Below, one piece after another: positions 10,542 through 22,841 of a stretch of DNA of 64,000 nt. The notes below the pieces were generated by a model that saw only the letters and a program-made list of their open reading frames with translations, was not told where the DNA came from and ran no database searches. This stretch comes from Rhyzopertha dominica (Eukaryota; Arthropoda; Insecta; Coleoptera; Bostrichidae). The stretch spans positions 49,285,786 through 49,349,785 of the forward strand of contig QCXZ01000041.1 of the NCBI GenBank assembly GCA_025024175.1, given 5' to 3'. A program made the translations under genes and the position numbers. Position 1 is the stretch's first letter, and every line of letters starts with the position of its first letter.

Positions 10542-13500
10542 CTATGAGACCATGTCGTTCCAAGTACTGTTATTGCTGGAATCACTGCTCGGAGAAGACA
10601 CTAAAAAAAATTGTAAACTTCATTTATATTCTGGGAAAATTGGTACTGCCTCTGTATGGCTATCTTTTAACCATATATTACACGCTAACTGTGACATTTT
10701 TATTTAAAATTTAAAGAAACATTTTTATAATAAATGTAATAGACAAAAAACAATGAAAACAAAATAGTAAAAAATAGATACAAAACCAAACAAAATTATA
10801 AGAAAGCAAATAGAATACTCATCCAAACTAAAATTTAATATTAAATGAAATTTGAACTGATTCACTGAAAAACAGTACACTGAAGTACACTGAGGGAATA
10901 AGTAAAATACAAGGAAAAAATTTTTAAAGGATTTTGAACAACAAATCTGGCTACTTACCAGAAGACTTTGGTAATTTATCTTTAGGGCCCCATACTCTCA
11001 TAGTGCAGTCGTCAGAGACTGACACCAACATGTGTGGGTAGACGGGATTCCAAGAGACGCAATTTACCGTACGAGTATGACCACTCAATGTGGCCAAAGG
11101 AATTTCATTCCTTACATGCCATATGTACACCTAAAACGAGCAATCAAAACTTTCTTGCAAGAAATGATCTTCAAGCAAAAAAAGATGCAACTTACTTGGT
11201 TGTCTTCGCTCCCACTAGCTATAAAATCCTGATTTGCCCCTCCGAAGGTCGAATGTATTGTGAAATGTCCCTGAGTAACACCTTGATACCGTCTAACTAA
11301 ACATTTATCCTTCAAATCCCAAAGATGCACGCCTTGCGTAGCAACGTTTAGAAGAGCTAACCTATCGTTCTTATCGACCGTGAAAGACATTATGGGATGT
11401 TCTTCTTGTAAACTAAAACAAAAAAATAAGTCACCAAAGTTGCCAAATACCCCACATTTTCTTCAGATTGACTGATTTTTACATCCCGTTCCTCCACGAC
11501 TCTGCGAACTTACATGTGTTGGTCGGTAAGTTCGTCGAAACTGTAACTCCTTATCCTATGATGATAGTCAGACGCCAGAACAGCCTTCCCGTCAGATCTA
11601 CACCAAACACAGTTGACACGGACACCCTCCCAGGTATCCAAAATGTTTCCCTCTGTATCACACTGATAGAAATGTCCGAGGATGCCACCCACGACGAATT
11701 TCGTTCCGTCCTTGTTCCACGAACAACACGTTAAAACGTCCTCGGGTGATTGGGACACCTTCAAGAACTTTTCGGTGTCTATATTCCACAACCAAACCTC
11801 TGGGCTGCCCTCTGGGCCACAGGCTAGTAGGTGCGTTGAATCGGGGTTCCACGCTATATAGCCAACACCTAAGGTGGGTATTGAGATTAAAATGACCTGC
11901 TAAGTTTCAAACGGCTGAAAAATCTTCTAAATTTAAATAGAATAGCTAATTAAGAATTTAGGATGGCAATGCCATCTGTCAGCATTACACTGACATGATG
12001 ACAAAGCCACCTAGCTGCCTTTAAGAAGTAGTTTCTCTTAAGGCAGCTAGGTGGCTTTGTCATCATGTCAGTGTAATGCTGACAGATGGCATTGCCATCC
12101 TAAATTCTTACTTACATCATACCATTGCTTTGATATATAAGCAAAACCGGTTCTATTCCGTGCTGTTTACAGTAGACCTAATACCTAAACTGCACTGATG
12201 AGCGAGCTGTAATGACAGTGAAATAGATCTATCTGCAGTTGGTTGAGCTGTAGACAGCACAGCATAGACATGCATTTTAGAATAGCTAATGTTATTAACT
12301 AGGTTCCATATTTACTTTTTAGTCTGTGGTAGTAAAAATTATATATTTTATTACTTTAAAAGTAAGTCCATAAAAATGTTAATTTTGATTTCGCAAAGGC
12401 GTATTATTGAGCCTTAAGAATACACAACTTTGTCGAATTTAAATGTACTGTCTATCACTTATAATAAGCAGAATCTCATCAGGGCTGCCCTCGAATTTGA
12501 ATCAGCTTGTATATATCAAGTTGTGATCTGCAGAGTTTGATTTGACATCTTCACTTCAGTGTTGCCAACACTCAAATGTTTTTCCCGCTAAACATGGGCT
12601 TAAAATCCGCTAGATAGGACAAAAATCCGCTAAAATTTAAATTATTACAATAACTAATAAAAACAGCTTTTCATAAAAAATATTTTGTAAATTATAGTGC
12701 CTAGCTGATAAAGAAATTAAACACAATCTAGTACAGAAATAGTATACTGAAGGTAATATGTGTACAATATAAAATATACTTGTTTAAAAACACGAAAAAA
12801 TGTGTTAGTGTTAAATGACTACATTAAGCTTAAAATCAATGCATGAATAATACCATCATTTCTAAATACAAAATCCGCTAAAAATCCCGCTATCCGCAAT
12901 TTGTCATTTTGTCTGCTAAATGGAAATCAAATTCCGCTAAATCTAGCGGAAAATCTGCTAAATTGACATCACTGACTTCACTTTTAAATTGAAATTTTGT
13001 GGGCTAAGTCCAGCGATTCGGGTGGGCACCCAACATAACTTCCTTATTTATGAACCGATCCCTTCCAAATTTTGGAAATCCATTACCACTCACAAAGTCC
13101 ATATTTCAGTAGGTATCGCACCCTCCTACCCATTCTACAAATTCGATTTTTTCCTCATAACTGTTTATTTTTGTAACAAAAAAAATTGTCTTTTTCTGCA
13201 TTTTCACCTTTAATTTCAGACTAATGAAATCAAGCCAAACTTACAAAAACACCATCTAGAATCAGGTACATACCATATGAATGTCCCTCAAGTGACTTTC
13301 TGTATGTCAACCTACAGTTCTCCGGGTCGACATCCCAAATAATCACATTCTGGTCCTTCGACCCCGTGGCCAGTTTCAAGCCGTCTGGGGAAAACCGGCA
13401 GAACCATATTTCGTCAATATGGTCGTTCAACACCTGCAATGAGCTTTTAACATAGCAAATACACCAATTTTTCCCTGAACTGTACCTGAACGGTGTGTGT

Positions 13501-16500
13501 CGGGAACGAATCTTTCGGACAACAATGATCGACTAAGAGTGAGGCATTATGTAAACTGAGTCCCTGAGATGTATTGTGATGTACGCAGCGGAGAGCTTGC
13601 AGCTCGAGCGCCTGATTGAGGAGGTGGTTCAGTCTGCTGGGTGGCAGCATCACGCTGGGAGGTAAGTAGGTTTGAAGCTTGTCCATTAACACAGATCGTG
13701 ATTTTGTTCCCTTGCCATCCCTAAAAATGCGATGAGCACATTTTGAACCAGTCTTGCTACATGTCTAGGTAGGTAAAAACCAAAGTATAACGAATCCACG
13801 AAATATCTACTCTGGCTAAGCACTGAATAAACTGGTTACAGTATTCTAAGGTGAGACACTTTGACCCAGTAAATTTTAGAATGAATCCAGTGAAACAAAG
13901 TTACCAGGTTAATTTTTGTAAACGCCTACTAACAAAGGAATTTGGAATTTGTCAATTATAATAGAAAAAATAACATATTTGAAAAAGACTTAAAGGTTGA
14001 AACATTATATAGTAGTTAGCCACATCATATTAACTAATCTATGTAAAAATTAGATTTTGATGAAAAACTAATAAATATAGTTGTGTCACAGCCAGATCTT
14101 AGACTATATACAGCGTGTTCCTTTAGTGCATATTTCTTCTGTATCTACGAAAGATATTTTGTTTTGGATAAAAAATTTAGCAAATGTAATTTTAACTAAT
14201 TAAATACTAATGTCTGCTTCATAGCTGGACACTAGTTTTTATTCTATTACTCATACAGGGTGTGTATTAATTGAAGTTACGCAATACAATTTTTAAATGA
14301 CAAATAACATCTTTATTCCTGCATACACTGACGAATTTAGCAAATTTGCTTGTTTTTTCGTGATTTTTCCAAAAGCTACTAGAAGACATTTTCAATAATA
14401 ACAAAAAATTTAATTCTTTTAAGAATAACTCAAAATCTGGCAACTTTAGACATTGGACAACCCTATATTTTTAGAAACAGAATTTTTTTAACACAATAAA
14501 AACTGGTGCCCAGCTATAAAGCAGACATTAATATTTACATAATCATTTGCCAAATCTGTTACTAAAAAAATATCTTTATTTCTTTAAACCTCTATAAATG
14601 TAAAAAAATTAAATGGTAATATCTTATATAAAGATTAAAAAAAAACACAGAATCCAAAAATGCATTAATATATATGATCTTTTATTTAAAATAAGAAAAT
14701 TAGTGCCTACAGTGCTGTTATGGACCACCCTGTATAAGCATACATAATTTTATGTTGTACAGAATTTGAAACAAATTCACTTTACTTTATAAATTTCTTT
14801 CGTATCTTTAATACTTTCATTTTACTCTCTTAAAACAAAGTTCTTTACCAATTCGTCCTCTCCCGCAACTCCTGCGTGTTCGAACACATCATGTAACTAG
14901 AGAGTTGGTGCACACGGGTCGTGTTGTGCTGCAAAGGCGTCAATTCATTCCTGAGAACGTGTAGAGCATCGAGAACCCGTCCGTCTTCCAAATACTCCAG
15001 GTACTTCTGTTCCAAGAGCAGGAATTTCATTTCCTGAAAGAAAACAAGTCACCAGGTCGTCATCGAATGCTTAAAAAGTCGACTCACGACTAGACTGTTG
15101 GAGGCGCCCAATAACGGGCGTAACTCCTGGAGATCGTGGTCGGCCTTTGTCCAGTCACCGTCCATGACGTGTAGACGAAACTTGGCCGCTGCGGGATGGT
15201 CTAAGCGACATCCCGATTCTGCCATTAAAGATTCAGCTGCACGACTAAAACATGGATGTCGTAAAAATTGTGGACAAGCAATTTTTCTTTTGCAATCAAA
15301 AATTTGGTACCGTTTTTACAAAAAAAATATTTTAGGGTGCCTATGTCAACAAAAATATGATCATTATTTACTTGTACAGTTACCTCTGAAACAATTGCTG
15401 CTAATGTTGATACTTTAATCAAACACAAGCAGAGTCAACCCATTCAGTGAGTATTAAGAAATACGGCAAGGCAAAGAATATATTGTAAAATATTTTTAAA
15501 ACATACTGAGACCATAAAGAATCGTGTTGACAGAAGTTGAACAATGTTGAGAAAATGCCAAAGAAGACACTAAGACAATTTGTTTGTTTGGAAAATTGGG
15601 CAATGATATTGAAAATTACGAATATTTGAGTATAAGTATTAAGTATCAGCTGCTGTTATTGCCCCGTCTAGATCAGCATCGATTAATAAGTGTATTCAGT
15701 AGAAGGTATTGACAAAAGGCAATCACTATCATCACATCACAGTGATGAGAACCAGATACGGCAATAGCATATTTTGCGTGCAATATTTTAGAGCTCTATG
15801 ACAAGTGCAACATTAATAATTTCATTCCACAAGTAGATAATGTAGCAAATGTTTTGCAGTTAAGACCTAATGAAAGGTTTTGGGATGACATTTCATTTTT
15901 TATGTCAATATCTTTCTAAAAGAAACCATAAAATACAATAATAATCTTTTTCTTGTATGACATACCCATAAGCATGGTTGAAAATGTGAAAAAAATTGAT
16001 GAGCCCACTTAAAACGAAGAAGTTATTTTCAATTTCCTGTATAATCACATTTTTCAAAATTAAATAAAATTTCACGGTGTAATTTTTTTCTATTTCTGAT
16101 GATGGTTATCACATTCCAGAGTACTGGAACACTATCTGAAATATAGTGAACGAATTTGAAGACCACAGTTTATAAAGGGGAATATCAGAAAATGTTATTT
16201 GCAGGAAAGTAAAAATAAAGGTTTAAAATGCTGCATCTTTCAATAGTTGTAACCATCAAGCCAAAAACAATATAAATTTAACATTTATAACATAATTACA
16301 TTGTTTAAGGAAACACAAAAAGATGTTTTATTCTATCTATAAGAACACAAAAAAATATTTGTTCTTATAACTACATTTTATTACTTGCAAAAAACATTAT
16401 GCGTTTTATTAAAGCAAAGTCTATTATTGTTTACTCTACAGCTTCACTGTCTTGTTTTCTTCCATGCGATTGTTTCTTTTTAGCTTTTCCATTAGAAGGA

Positions 16501-18868
16501 ACCAGCTGCAAGGTTGAAGCAAAATCTTTTCAAACACTGCAAATCCTTAAATTTTTCAGCACTTATAGGTAATGTATCTGAAAAAGCATTTGATTTTATA
16601 TATTTATTTTTTGGAATATCCATGCATATTGCTTCAAAGTTACATCTGACCTATTTGCAACATTGTTAAACTTCTTTCTCTTGCAAAATTCTAAAGCTCA
16701 ACTTATTATTGGCTTCTTGTTTTCTGATACAATCTTTGCTTTAATTTAATTATTCATTTGCTGATGTGGTCAATGTTTGTGCTTGAAGCGAAATCATTTT
16801 AGCTATGAACTTATCACAACTACTACATGTATCGGATCTGGGATACCCAAACAGAACATAGAAATGTTTTGAAAATATGTGGCAAAAGGTTTCATATTCC
16901 TCTTACTTTTTCCAAAAGCGTATTGTGCAGTTCATTCAGTAAAATAATTTTGTCAATTTGTTGATGTTATAATGGCTTTATCATCCCTTCAATGATTTTT
17001 ATTAATGTGTTTTATTAGTATTTTACTTTGGTGTCCAATTACTTGTCCCATTCCTGTATTTAGCAGATTTTTTACAGGAGGTGCGGCATACAGTCAATGA
17101 ATCAATTAACACAGATATATGTTCTGTCCATTGGTACATTTAAGTAGGCCAGGATTTTTTTTAAATACTTATTTTTACAGTAGGGGAGATGTTATCAAAA
17201 CATTTCAACTAAATGGATTTCAAATTTTTCAGCCAATTTTGGACCTTTCGCCCTTTTTAGCCTGTACCTACTCTACATGTGTACAGAGTGTCCCATTTTT
17301 TTGTTGTAACTGTAGGGTATCTCAGTAACTTTAGAATTTTTATATAGTGTTTTGTTTTAAAGCTATAGCCACTTTGGAATTTTCTCAAGATCTTGCTTTG
17401 TGTGTAGATAAAAAAAGAAGATATAAGGACATTTTTGAAAGATAGTTTTATTTCAAATCCAGTGGCATACTCAGAATTTTTTTGGAGGGTTACATTTTTA
17501 AGATATAACAGAAACTTGCATTTTGTTAATGGCAACTATAGTTGGCTTTGCAATAGTTAATACCTTTTTTTAATTAGAAATGTTATGTTTACATCCAGGA
17601 AGCTATGAAAGCTAAGGAAACATATTATTAAATAAGACTTATTAACCATTAAAAAGTGTATATGTCTATTTGGATACATATATAAGACTCACAAAGACGC
17701 CTTTTCGATTTTTTTGTCGGTAATCAAGGATGTCATGTAACTATTGAAAATCATTGTTTATTTGGAGATAAGTATGTACCTATGCACTGTTTAGCGTCAC
17801 ATTATTTACATGTATTTTGACGATAAATGTTAAATCTCATAAAATTACTACTTAACAACTTAATCAGAAAAAATTGGTCTTTCGACCATAACAAATCCAA
17901 CTATGGCTCCCATTAAAAAAAGAATCAAAATCCAAATAGGTATGTATCTATAAAAAGATTTTTCAGTTTTTTTATTTATATACATACCCAAAAGAACTAT
18001 TGAGAACTGAAGAAATATTACATTATTCAAAAGTTGGCTACAGCTTCAAAACAAAAGGTGATGGTACAAGAAAGTAAGACAGTAACCTGTAAACCATAGC
18101 TCTCTAGTTATTAATAGGTAGTTATCGAGATACCCTGGAATTACAACGAAAATGGACCACCCTGTAGTGTAATAGGCAAACAGAAAGAAACATTGTTTGC
18201 TACAAGAATGCGATTTCGAAATTCCCGCGCTATTTTCAATGGCGTCGTAGTTTTGACAATCAGCTGTTCTTTGTGTATGCGAACAGATGAAGGACGTTCA
18301 TCTAGGAAATCGTGAACACAAAAACACTTTGCCACCCAAATTTATTGGGCAAGCGACCTTGTTCACCAGGAAGCGCTTAAATTTTGGCAAGCTAACGATT
18401 AAATTANTAACATAAGTGGGCACTCGACTTTCCAGCTGAAAAGCAGCAAATTTTATTTCAAACAAGGGAACAAAAGACGATCGACAAAGCAATCGCCACG
18501 GGCTTTGTCCGCGAAAAACAAAAACATGGTGACGTCTTGCGCCCAGCGCCAAATGTCAAGTTTGTTTACCTCGCCGTTCTGGAAAATCGATTCGCGAGAA
18601 AATAGGTCAATGCACCCGTTCGTGACTCAGCAATTAAACGAAACGGCATCGAGAAAACAAAAGGAAAACGAGCGAAGTCGGAAAACGGAACAAAGACGAC
18701 TCACTTGAGCCCCTCGCTCTTGAGGTACTGTCCGATGAGCCTGACGATGTCCTGGCTGGTCTGGCTGAGGGTCACCACCTCGGGGGCTCCGTCTCGCTCG
18801 TCGTGGCCGTTCTCCGGGGCCCCCGCGACGGCCCCGTTCTGCACGACTCCGTTGCTCGCCGCCTGCAT
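10542..18868 (-). CDS. WDR26: WDR26, LisH-CTLH-WD40 subunit of CTLH E3 ligase
   Basis: Nine exons: 18868-18705, 15244-15088, 15033-14849, 13720-13486, 13433-13274, 11868-11514, 11412-11196, 11130-10959 and 10600-10542 (TAG). All junctions are GT-AG and in phase, and the sum is 567 codons plus stop. LisH is at about residues 38-70 ([16 protein letters not shown]), CTLH at about 74-150 ([18 protein letters not shown]), then [13 protein letters not shown], and WD40 repeats from about 248 to 545 ([26 protein letters not shown]; TVNCVSWNP). It is close to vertebrate WDR26, the Gid7-type substrate-linked subunit of the CTLH/GID ubiquitin ligase. The open frame continues upstream of 18868 to about 18961 (GGSPPRKKPRRDS) without an ATG. 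A further 5' exon, or this region as UTR, are both possible. Confidence 0.93.
11938..12290 (+). mobile_element. Hammerhead-bearing short retroelement, 13-bp TSD
   Basis: A 327-bp element (11951-12277) is bounded by an exact 13-bp duplication TAGAATAGCTAAT (11938-11950 and 12278-12290). The first part is a near-perfect palindrome: arms 11951-12025 and 12037-12110 differ by one base, around an 11-bp spacer. The second part carries a hammerhead-like motif (12188-12240) nested in a longer imperfect stem. A collinear copy lies on the minus strand at 33754-34015. The long exact target duplication points to copy-in by target-primed reverse transcription rather than cut-and-paste. It has no protein-coding capacity. 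It lies in the WDR26 intron between exons 5 and 6. Confidence 0.8.
12188..12240 (+). ncRNA. Hammerhead ribozyme, probably degenerate
   Basis: Stem I is seven perfect pairs, AACTGCA (12188-12194) with TGCAGTT (12234-12240). CTGATGA is at 12195-12201. Stem II is CTGT/ACAG around AATG. GAAA is at 12220-12223, followed by the palindrome TAGATCTA and the cleavage-site TC. Compared with the copy at 33.8 kb there are four extra bases (GCGA-like) between CTGATGA and stem II and a G-T closing pair, which probably weaken or abolish cleavage. Confidence 0.65.
12557..12975. mobile_element. Non-autonomous hAT element, 8-bp TSD
   Basis: Ends read CAGTGTTGCCAACA on the left and, reverse-complemented, TCAGTGATGTCAATTT on the right. 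A perfect 8-bp duplication CTTCACTT flanks it (12549-12556 and 12976-12983), diagnostic of hAT. Near both ends, variants of ATCCGCTAAA recur about eight times, in the position where hAT transposases bind subterminal repeats. The middle is AT-rich and codes for nothing. It lies in the same WDR26 intron as the hammerhead element. Confidence 0.85.
14105..14738. repeat. Dispersed repeat with ACAGGGTG-type ends and inner foldback
   Basis: The left end TATACAGCGTGTTCC and right end GGACCACCCTGTATA form a short TIR. Inside, 14176-14250 and 14488-14562 are inverted copies of one segment (AATGTCTGCTTCATAGCTGG and its complement). The same segment recurs at 29577-29690, and the left-end sequence recurs at 29275-29330, so this is a family. 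It is probably non-autonomous and mariner-related by its tips. It lies in WDR26 intron 3. Confidence 0.6.
16430..17060 (-). pseudogene. Transposon-type ORF relic
   Basis: On the minus strand, broken frames read [15 protein letters not shown] near 16850-16800, then [16 protein letters not shown] near 16650, then a basic end [13 protein letters not shown] with a stop near 16438. I recall this pattern from repeated, unclassified arthropod open frames usually treated as transposon-derived. Several stops and frame changes interrupt it. It sits in the large first intron of WDR26. The assignment to a class is not possible from sequence alone. Confidence 0.4.
17285..18170. mobile_element. About 0.9-kb TIR element in WDR26 intron 1
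   Basis: The left end (17285-17335) and right end (about 18117-18170) are inverted copies of about 50 bp. Both begin TACAG with GTG and TCCATTTT-like sequence, then TTGTTGTAA or CGTTGTAAT and GGGTATCTC. The tips resemble the ACAGGGTG family seen elsewhere in the window. No transposase is recognisable inside, so it is probably non-autonomous. Confidence 0.65.
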
Positions 18869-19430
18869 GCTGCTGTCAACGCAACTGTCACGTCGGGGCT
18901 TCTTGCGAGGCGGCGATCCACCTTCGTCGGCCGATGATGACTCACCGGTAGAGGCCAGGACTTATTTTTAAATTTCGCTTTGTTCCGTTATTATATCAAC
19001 AGACCACACGTCTTTTTGCGCACTAATAACGGGACGGCTGGCAAATTTCGGCCGCGTTACGTCATAGGTGCTGCATCGCCAAGAACGAACGTCGATGGTC
19101 GACCTGCCTAATAACGTGGCGCATCTTGACGCATGCGAGCATAGTTTTCTTTCCCTGGTGTGCACCACTTGCGATCCGAGGTTGGGCCGTGGTCGGAAAA
19201 GCGCAATTTTCGCACGACACACCACCCCAAAANCAAAGATCAGCTGAAGGGAACAGCTGGCCACAAAGAAAGCCTCCGTTCTCGGCCACCGCGCAGGCGC
19301 ACCACGCGGTTCGTTTATTTGATTTTGCAATGCAAATAAAAAGGAAGAGCTGGAACAATTGCAACACGCTGCGCCTGCGTACACTGCGGAAGTGCAGCTC
19401 TTGAGACGACGTTGTCACTTCTACCGATTT
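18869..19430 (-). promoter_or_regulatory. GC-rich 5' region of WDR26
   Basis: Sequence around the first WDR26 exon is clearly richer in G, C and CpG than the rest of the window. It is the likely promoter and 5' UTR of WDR26. No TATA box in a convincing position is seen. Open frames on both strands here reflect base composition and show no family motif. Confidence 0.45.
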
Positions 19431-20985
19431 TTCGTAGATCTACAGATTTTGCCTATTACCTAAAAATCTGCTTGAAAACACTTTTTTGTAGTAGGTACGA
19501 CGAAAATATTAAGGAGATTGGCACTTTTTCTCAATTTCAAATGCATATTAGAGAATATCAACGAAATGTGAAAAAAAATCAATTCTTATAAGGGATCAAA
19601 TGTCAAAATTAAATTAATAAAAAGCACTAAACAAACTTGCAGATAATTTGTAGGCTAATAAAGACAATCCATTTAAAAAATAATGAGCGCCAGGCTAAAT
19701 TAAATAATTTATTAAAGACCTTTTCTAAATTTGATTAAAATCCCACAGACCAGTTTCAGCATTTTAATATCTTCAAAATATTTGATATCACACATGGAAA
19801 AGTACAACTTAAGAAAATGATGAATCCACAATCCAATCCTACATGGCTTACCAACAATTCACAATAATGAAATACCTTTCAAACCAGTTGTTATTTATGT
19901 TAAAAATTATCAATGCCAAATAACGCTCTTCTTGTGTCCTATAGTGTTTTCAGTCTTTTCACTTCAGTTGCCCTAAATGAGCTTTTAACAAATTTGAAAA
20001 CTCCTTTATACCAAACGTAAAAAAACATGTTACATTTAAGGACATATTCTACAATCAATCCCAATGGGTTTGCCTTTGTCTTCAATCTTGGCCAACATGT
20101 TCATATCGAATTTTGAAGAAAAATTACAACCAAGAATGAAATTATAAAGAATATATTATTCTGGACCAGATATATTGTTTATGACAGGCAGTTGACCCCC
20201 AAACATAAAGAACCAATTTACGCTAGAGGAAGAAAAGGATGAAGTTCTTATTTTTTTGCATATCTATGTTGGTAATGAACAATAAAACTGACTTCGATGT
20301 ATAAAAAAAATCAATACATTCGGACGTGTTATAATCCCAGTATGCTCAAATTAAGCATTTAGTGTTCTATAATTTAATAGACTAGAAACATACCACTTAA
20401 AAAATAAAGAAATAATTGTAAAGTATGCTCAAAAACACTAGCCACTGTTATAATCCTCCAGACTTTTTATTAAATTCTTGTTCTTTCGGCAATTCCCAAA
20501 TGCCCATAATAGTCTTGCAATCATATCTTTTTTAATGATTTTTAAGTTGAAAACACACTGCATTTTTTATACAACCCCAAATGAAGAATCCATTGGGATT
20601 AAATACAAGGAACATGGAAAGATGAGATGATGATGATGAGAAAATGACATATTTGCTAGTCCTTTGTTTTATTGAAAATAAAGTTAGTTATTGTATAATT
20701 TTAACCAGGACTTCTGATTTAATGTCAATTATTGTTAAATGTTTAAACAACATAAATACTAAAAATGTTATATTCTTGCTTCTTCAGCAAATGTTATAGC
20801 ATTGCCTCTTTTATTACTGTAAAAAATACAGTCATTACTATACAACTTTGTTGTAACCTGTTACAATATCAAATTCAAACAAAACTGCATAATATTTTCA
20901 TTACATCTTGGCAGATGGTGCCTTTATATAAAAAAAGGGTAATTAAAATTATAAAACATAACAAAAATACAAAATATTCGATAAG
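19431..20985. other. Intergenic, WDR26 5' flank to transporter 3' flank
   Basis: AT-rich with no supported gene. It includes the 3' UTR of the transporter on the minus strand. A candidate AATAAA (plus-strand TTTATT at 20668-20673) lies about 310 bp past its stop. Confidence 0.5.
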
Positions 20986-22173
20986 TTATACTTCTTCCAA
21001 CAACTTTTCCTTCTCCTTAAGATTATCACTTTTTGGCAGATTTGACACTGGATTCTGGGAATACAAATACACCGCGAATAATACTGTAAAAATAGACAGT
21101 ACAGTATTCAAATAAATTGGTATGTTAAAAAATAAGTAACTAAGTACAGCCGTCAATAATAATTCTAGAGCACTAGCGAATGTCTTGAGAATAGAATTCA
21201 GTGTTTTCAGGAAGAAACTGGTAATGATGCCTATGGCACAATTATTTATCATAATAACTAATACTTTATAATGGAATACTTTTGACAAGCTTTCAGTGTT
21301 AAAAGCTTCCAAAAAGTTACCTTGGACTAGCAACACAGCAAGATTACATATAATAGAATCTAAGTACATAAAAACATTTTGAACGAAAATGTTAACATTG
21401 GCACCGGTTTCTTTCAACAGGTACTCATTGTAAACTCCAGCTAGGCAAGAGCAGATGACTTGAATTAATATAAACACAGCACTAATATTGAAATGCATAG
21501 ACACTGATTTGTTTGAAACTGATTCATCTTTGTCTTCAGTAAAATTAACTTGCTTCAACATACAACCTAGTGTAAGCAAGAAAAGTGATAGCCATTGCCG
21601 CCGACTCAATTTCTTCTGAAAAATCACCTAAAAAAAAGAAAGGATCAATCAATGGTCAAATAATTTTGTTAAGCTTACCTGAAATAATATTGCTGTCACT
21701 ACAACTCGCAGTTGTAGTAGTAGATAGTATGTTGTTGGATCAAATGTCGATAAATTTACAAATGACAAGTTGTTATATAAACAATACAAAAAGGCGGGGA
21801 CAAAATACAACAACAAAACATTTTTATTTTTAAGTACTTCCTTGACAAGTGTCACAGGTGATTCACTACAAATAAACAAATGTTAAATTCTATTTCAACA
21901 AAATGACATACTTACTCTTTACAATAAAGGGCTATAGAAGCCAGTAGTTTAAAAACTTCTGTCATCAACACAACATCAACCACATTGTAACTATATTCAC
22001 TATTTGATCCCTGTGAAGCAGTCACCAATATTCCTTAAAATATCAAATTGAAAACTAATCCAAAAATTCAATATACGTGTTTTACCCTGGTTTACAAACA
22101 ACAAAATATACAGGACGAATACTATTAAACTTAATTTTGTTGGAAACAACTCCTTACATGAAACTTTATTCAT
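20986..22173 (-). CDS. senju: Nucleotide-sugar transporter, Senju/SLC35A-like
   Basis: Four exons: 22173-22086, 22033-21916, 21865-21679 and 21627-20986. All are GT-AG and in phase, for 344 residues. The start has the short N-terminus ELFPTKLSLIVFVLYI leading straight into the first membrane segment. The family pattern follows: LFVNQGILVTASQGS, VVLMTEVFKLLASIALY, a repeated hydrophobic plan of about ten helices, ALELLLTAVLSYLFF, and a charged cytosolic tail rich in Lys/Glu. It resembles Drosophila Senju and the SLC35A4/A5 branch, Golgi antiporters moving UDP-sugars (UDP-galactose reported for Senju) into the lumen. The precise substrate is inferred from family. It is divergent from the ATP synthase gene 670 bp away. 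Confidence 0.88.
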
Positions 22174-22841
22174 TTCACAGTGCTATATTCAAGCTTGTAA
22201 CTACTCACAGACATTCAATGTTATCTTTGTTAACCCACCTAACCATTTTGCAAGCTCGGTAATTCTTTGAATTCGAGCACGATATGTATTTTTTACATTA
22301 AACAAATTGAACTGCCCACCAATAAACAGATAGAACACGTCAAATAATGCGCGTCAGCTGTTTTTGACACTGGCGTGTATCATTTGACGTTCAAAGCTAC
22401 TGTTGTCACATTATACACTTTTCCGCAAATTTGAAAATGTTATTATTATATTATTACGTTTCCTGCATATCACCCCCTTTCAAACGTCACGGTGCAATTT
22501 TGCTTAAAGTGAAAAAACTAGTAGAAATGCATATTATGCTATATAGTTACTGCCTTTTTCATTGTGAAATTTGAACATTGCAATTAAATTCATGAGACTA
22601 AATTTTTGTGTTTGTATTAGTATGTGTTTATTTTCTTGTTTTGTACTACGTGGCATTGTTAAAAATGTAGTGAAAAAGGTGAATAACGATTTTTGCATTA
22701 CCCACTGCTCTTAAACATTCTGGCAACACTGCTTGACTGGTTGACACTGACTTTTGTAAGACTTTGACAGGGGGTAGTGGGGCAAAGAGGTTGAAGGTTG
22801 TCTAGATAAATCAATTACTGTATCCAAAATCCGACAAAATC
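22174..22841. promoter_or_regulatory. Shared divergent promoter region
   Basis: This 668-bp gap lies between the start codons of the transporter (-) and ATP synthase subunit g (+). It must hold both promoters and 5' UTRs. No other gene is visible. Whether expression is coordinated cannot be read from sequence. Confidence 0.5.

Noticed and set aside
16095..16135. CTGATGATGG as another hammerhead
   Set aside because: No GAAA or pairing stems follow at usable distance.
18968..19384. 138-codon minus-strand open frame upstream of WDR26
   Set aside because: GC-rich promoter sequence is permissive for open frames; residues show no domain and an N interrupts it.
20765..21115. 116-codon plus-strand open frame
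   Set aside because: Overlaps the 3' end of the transporter exon in antisense; AT-driven composition.
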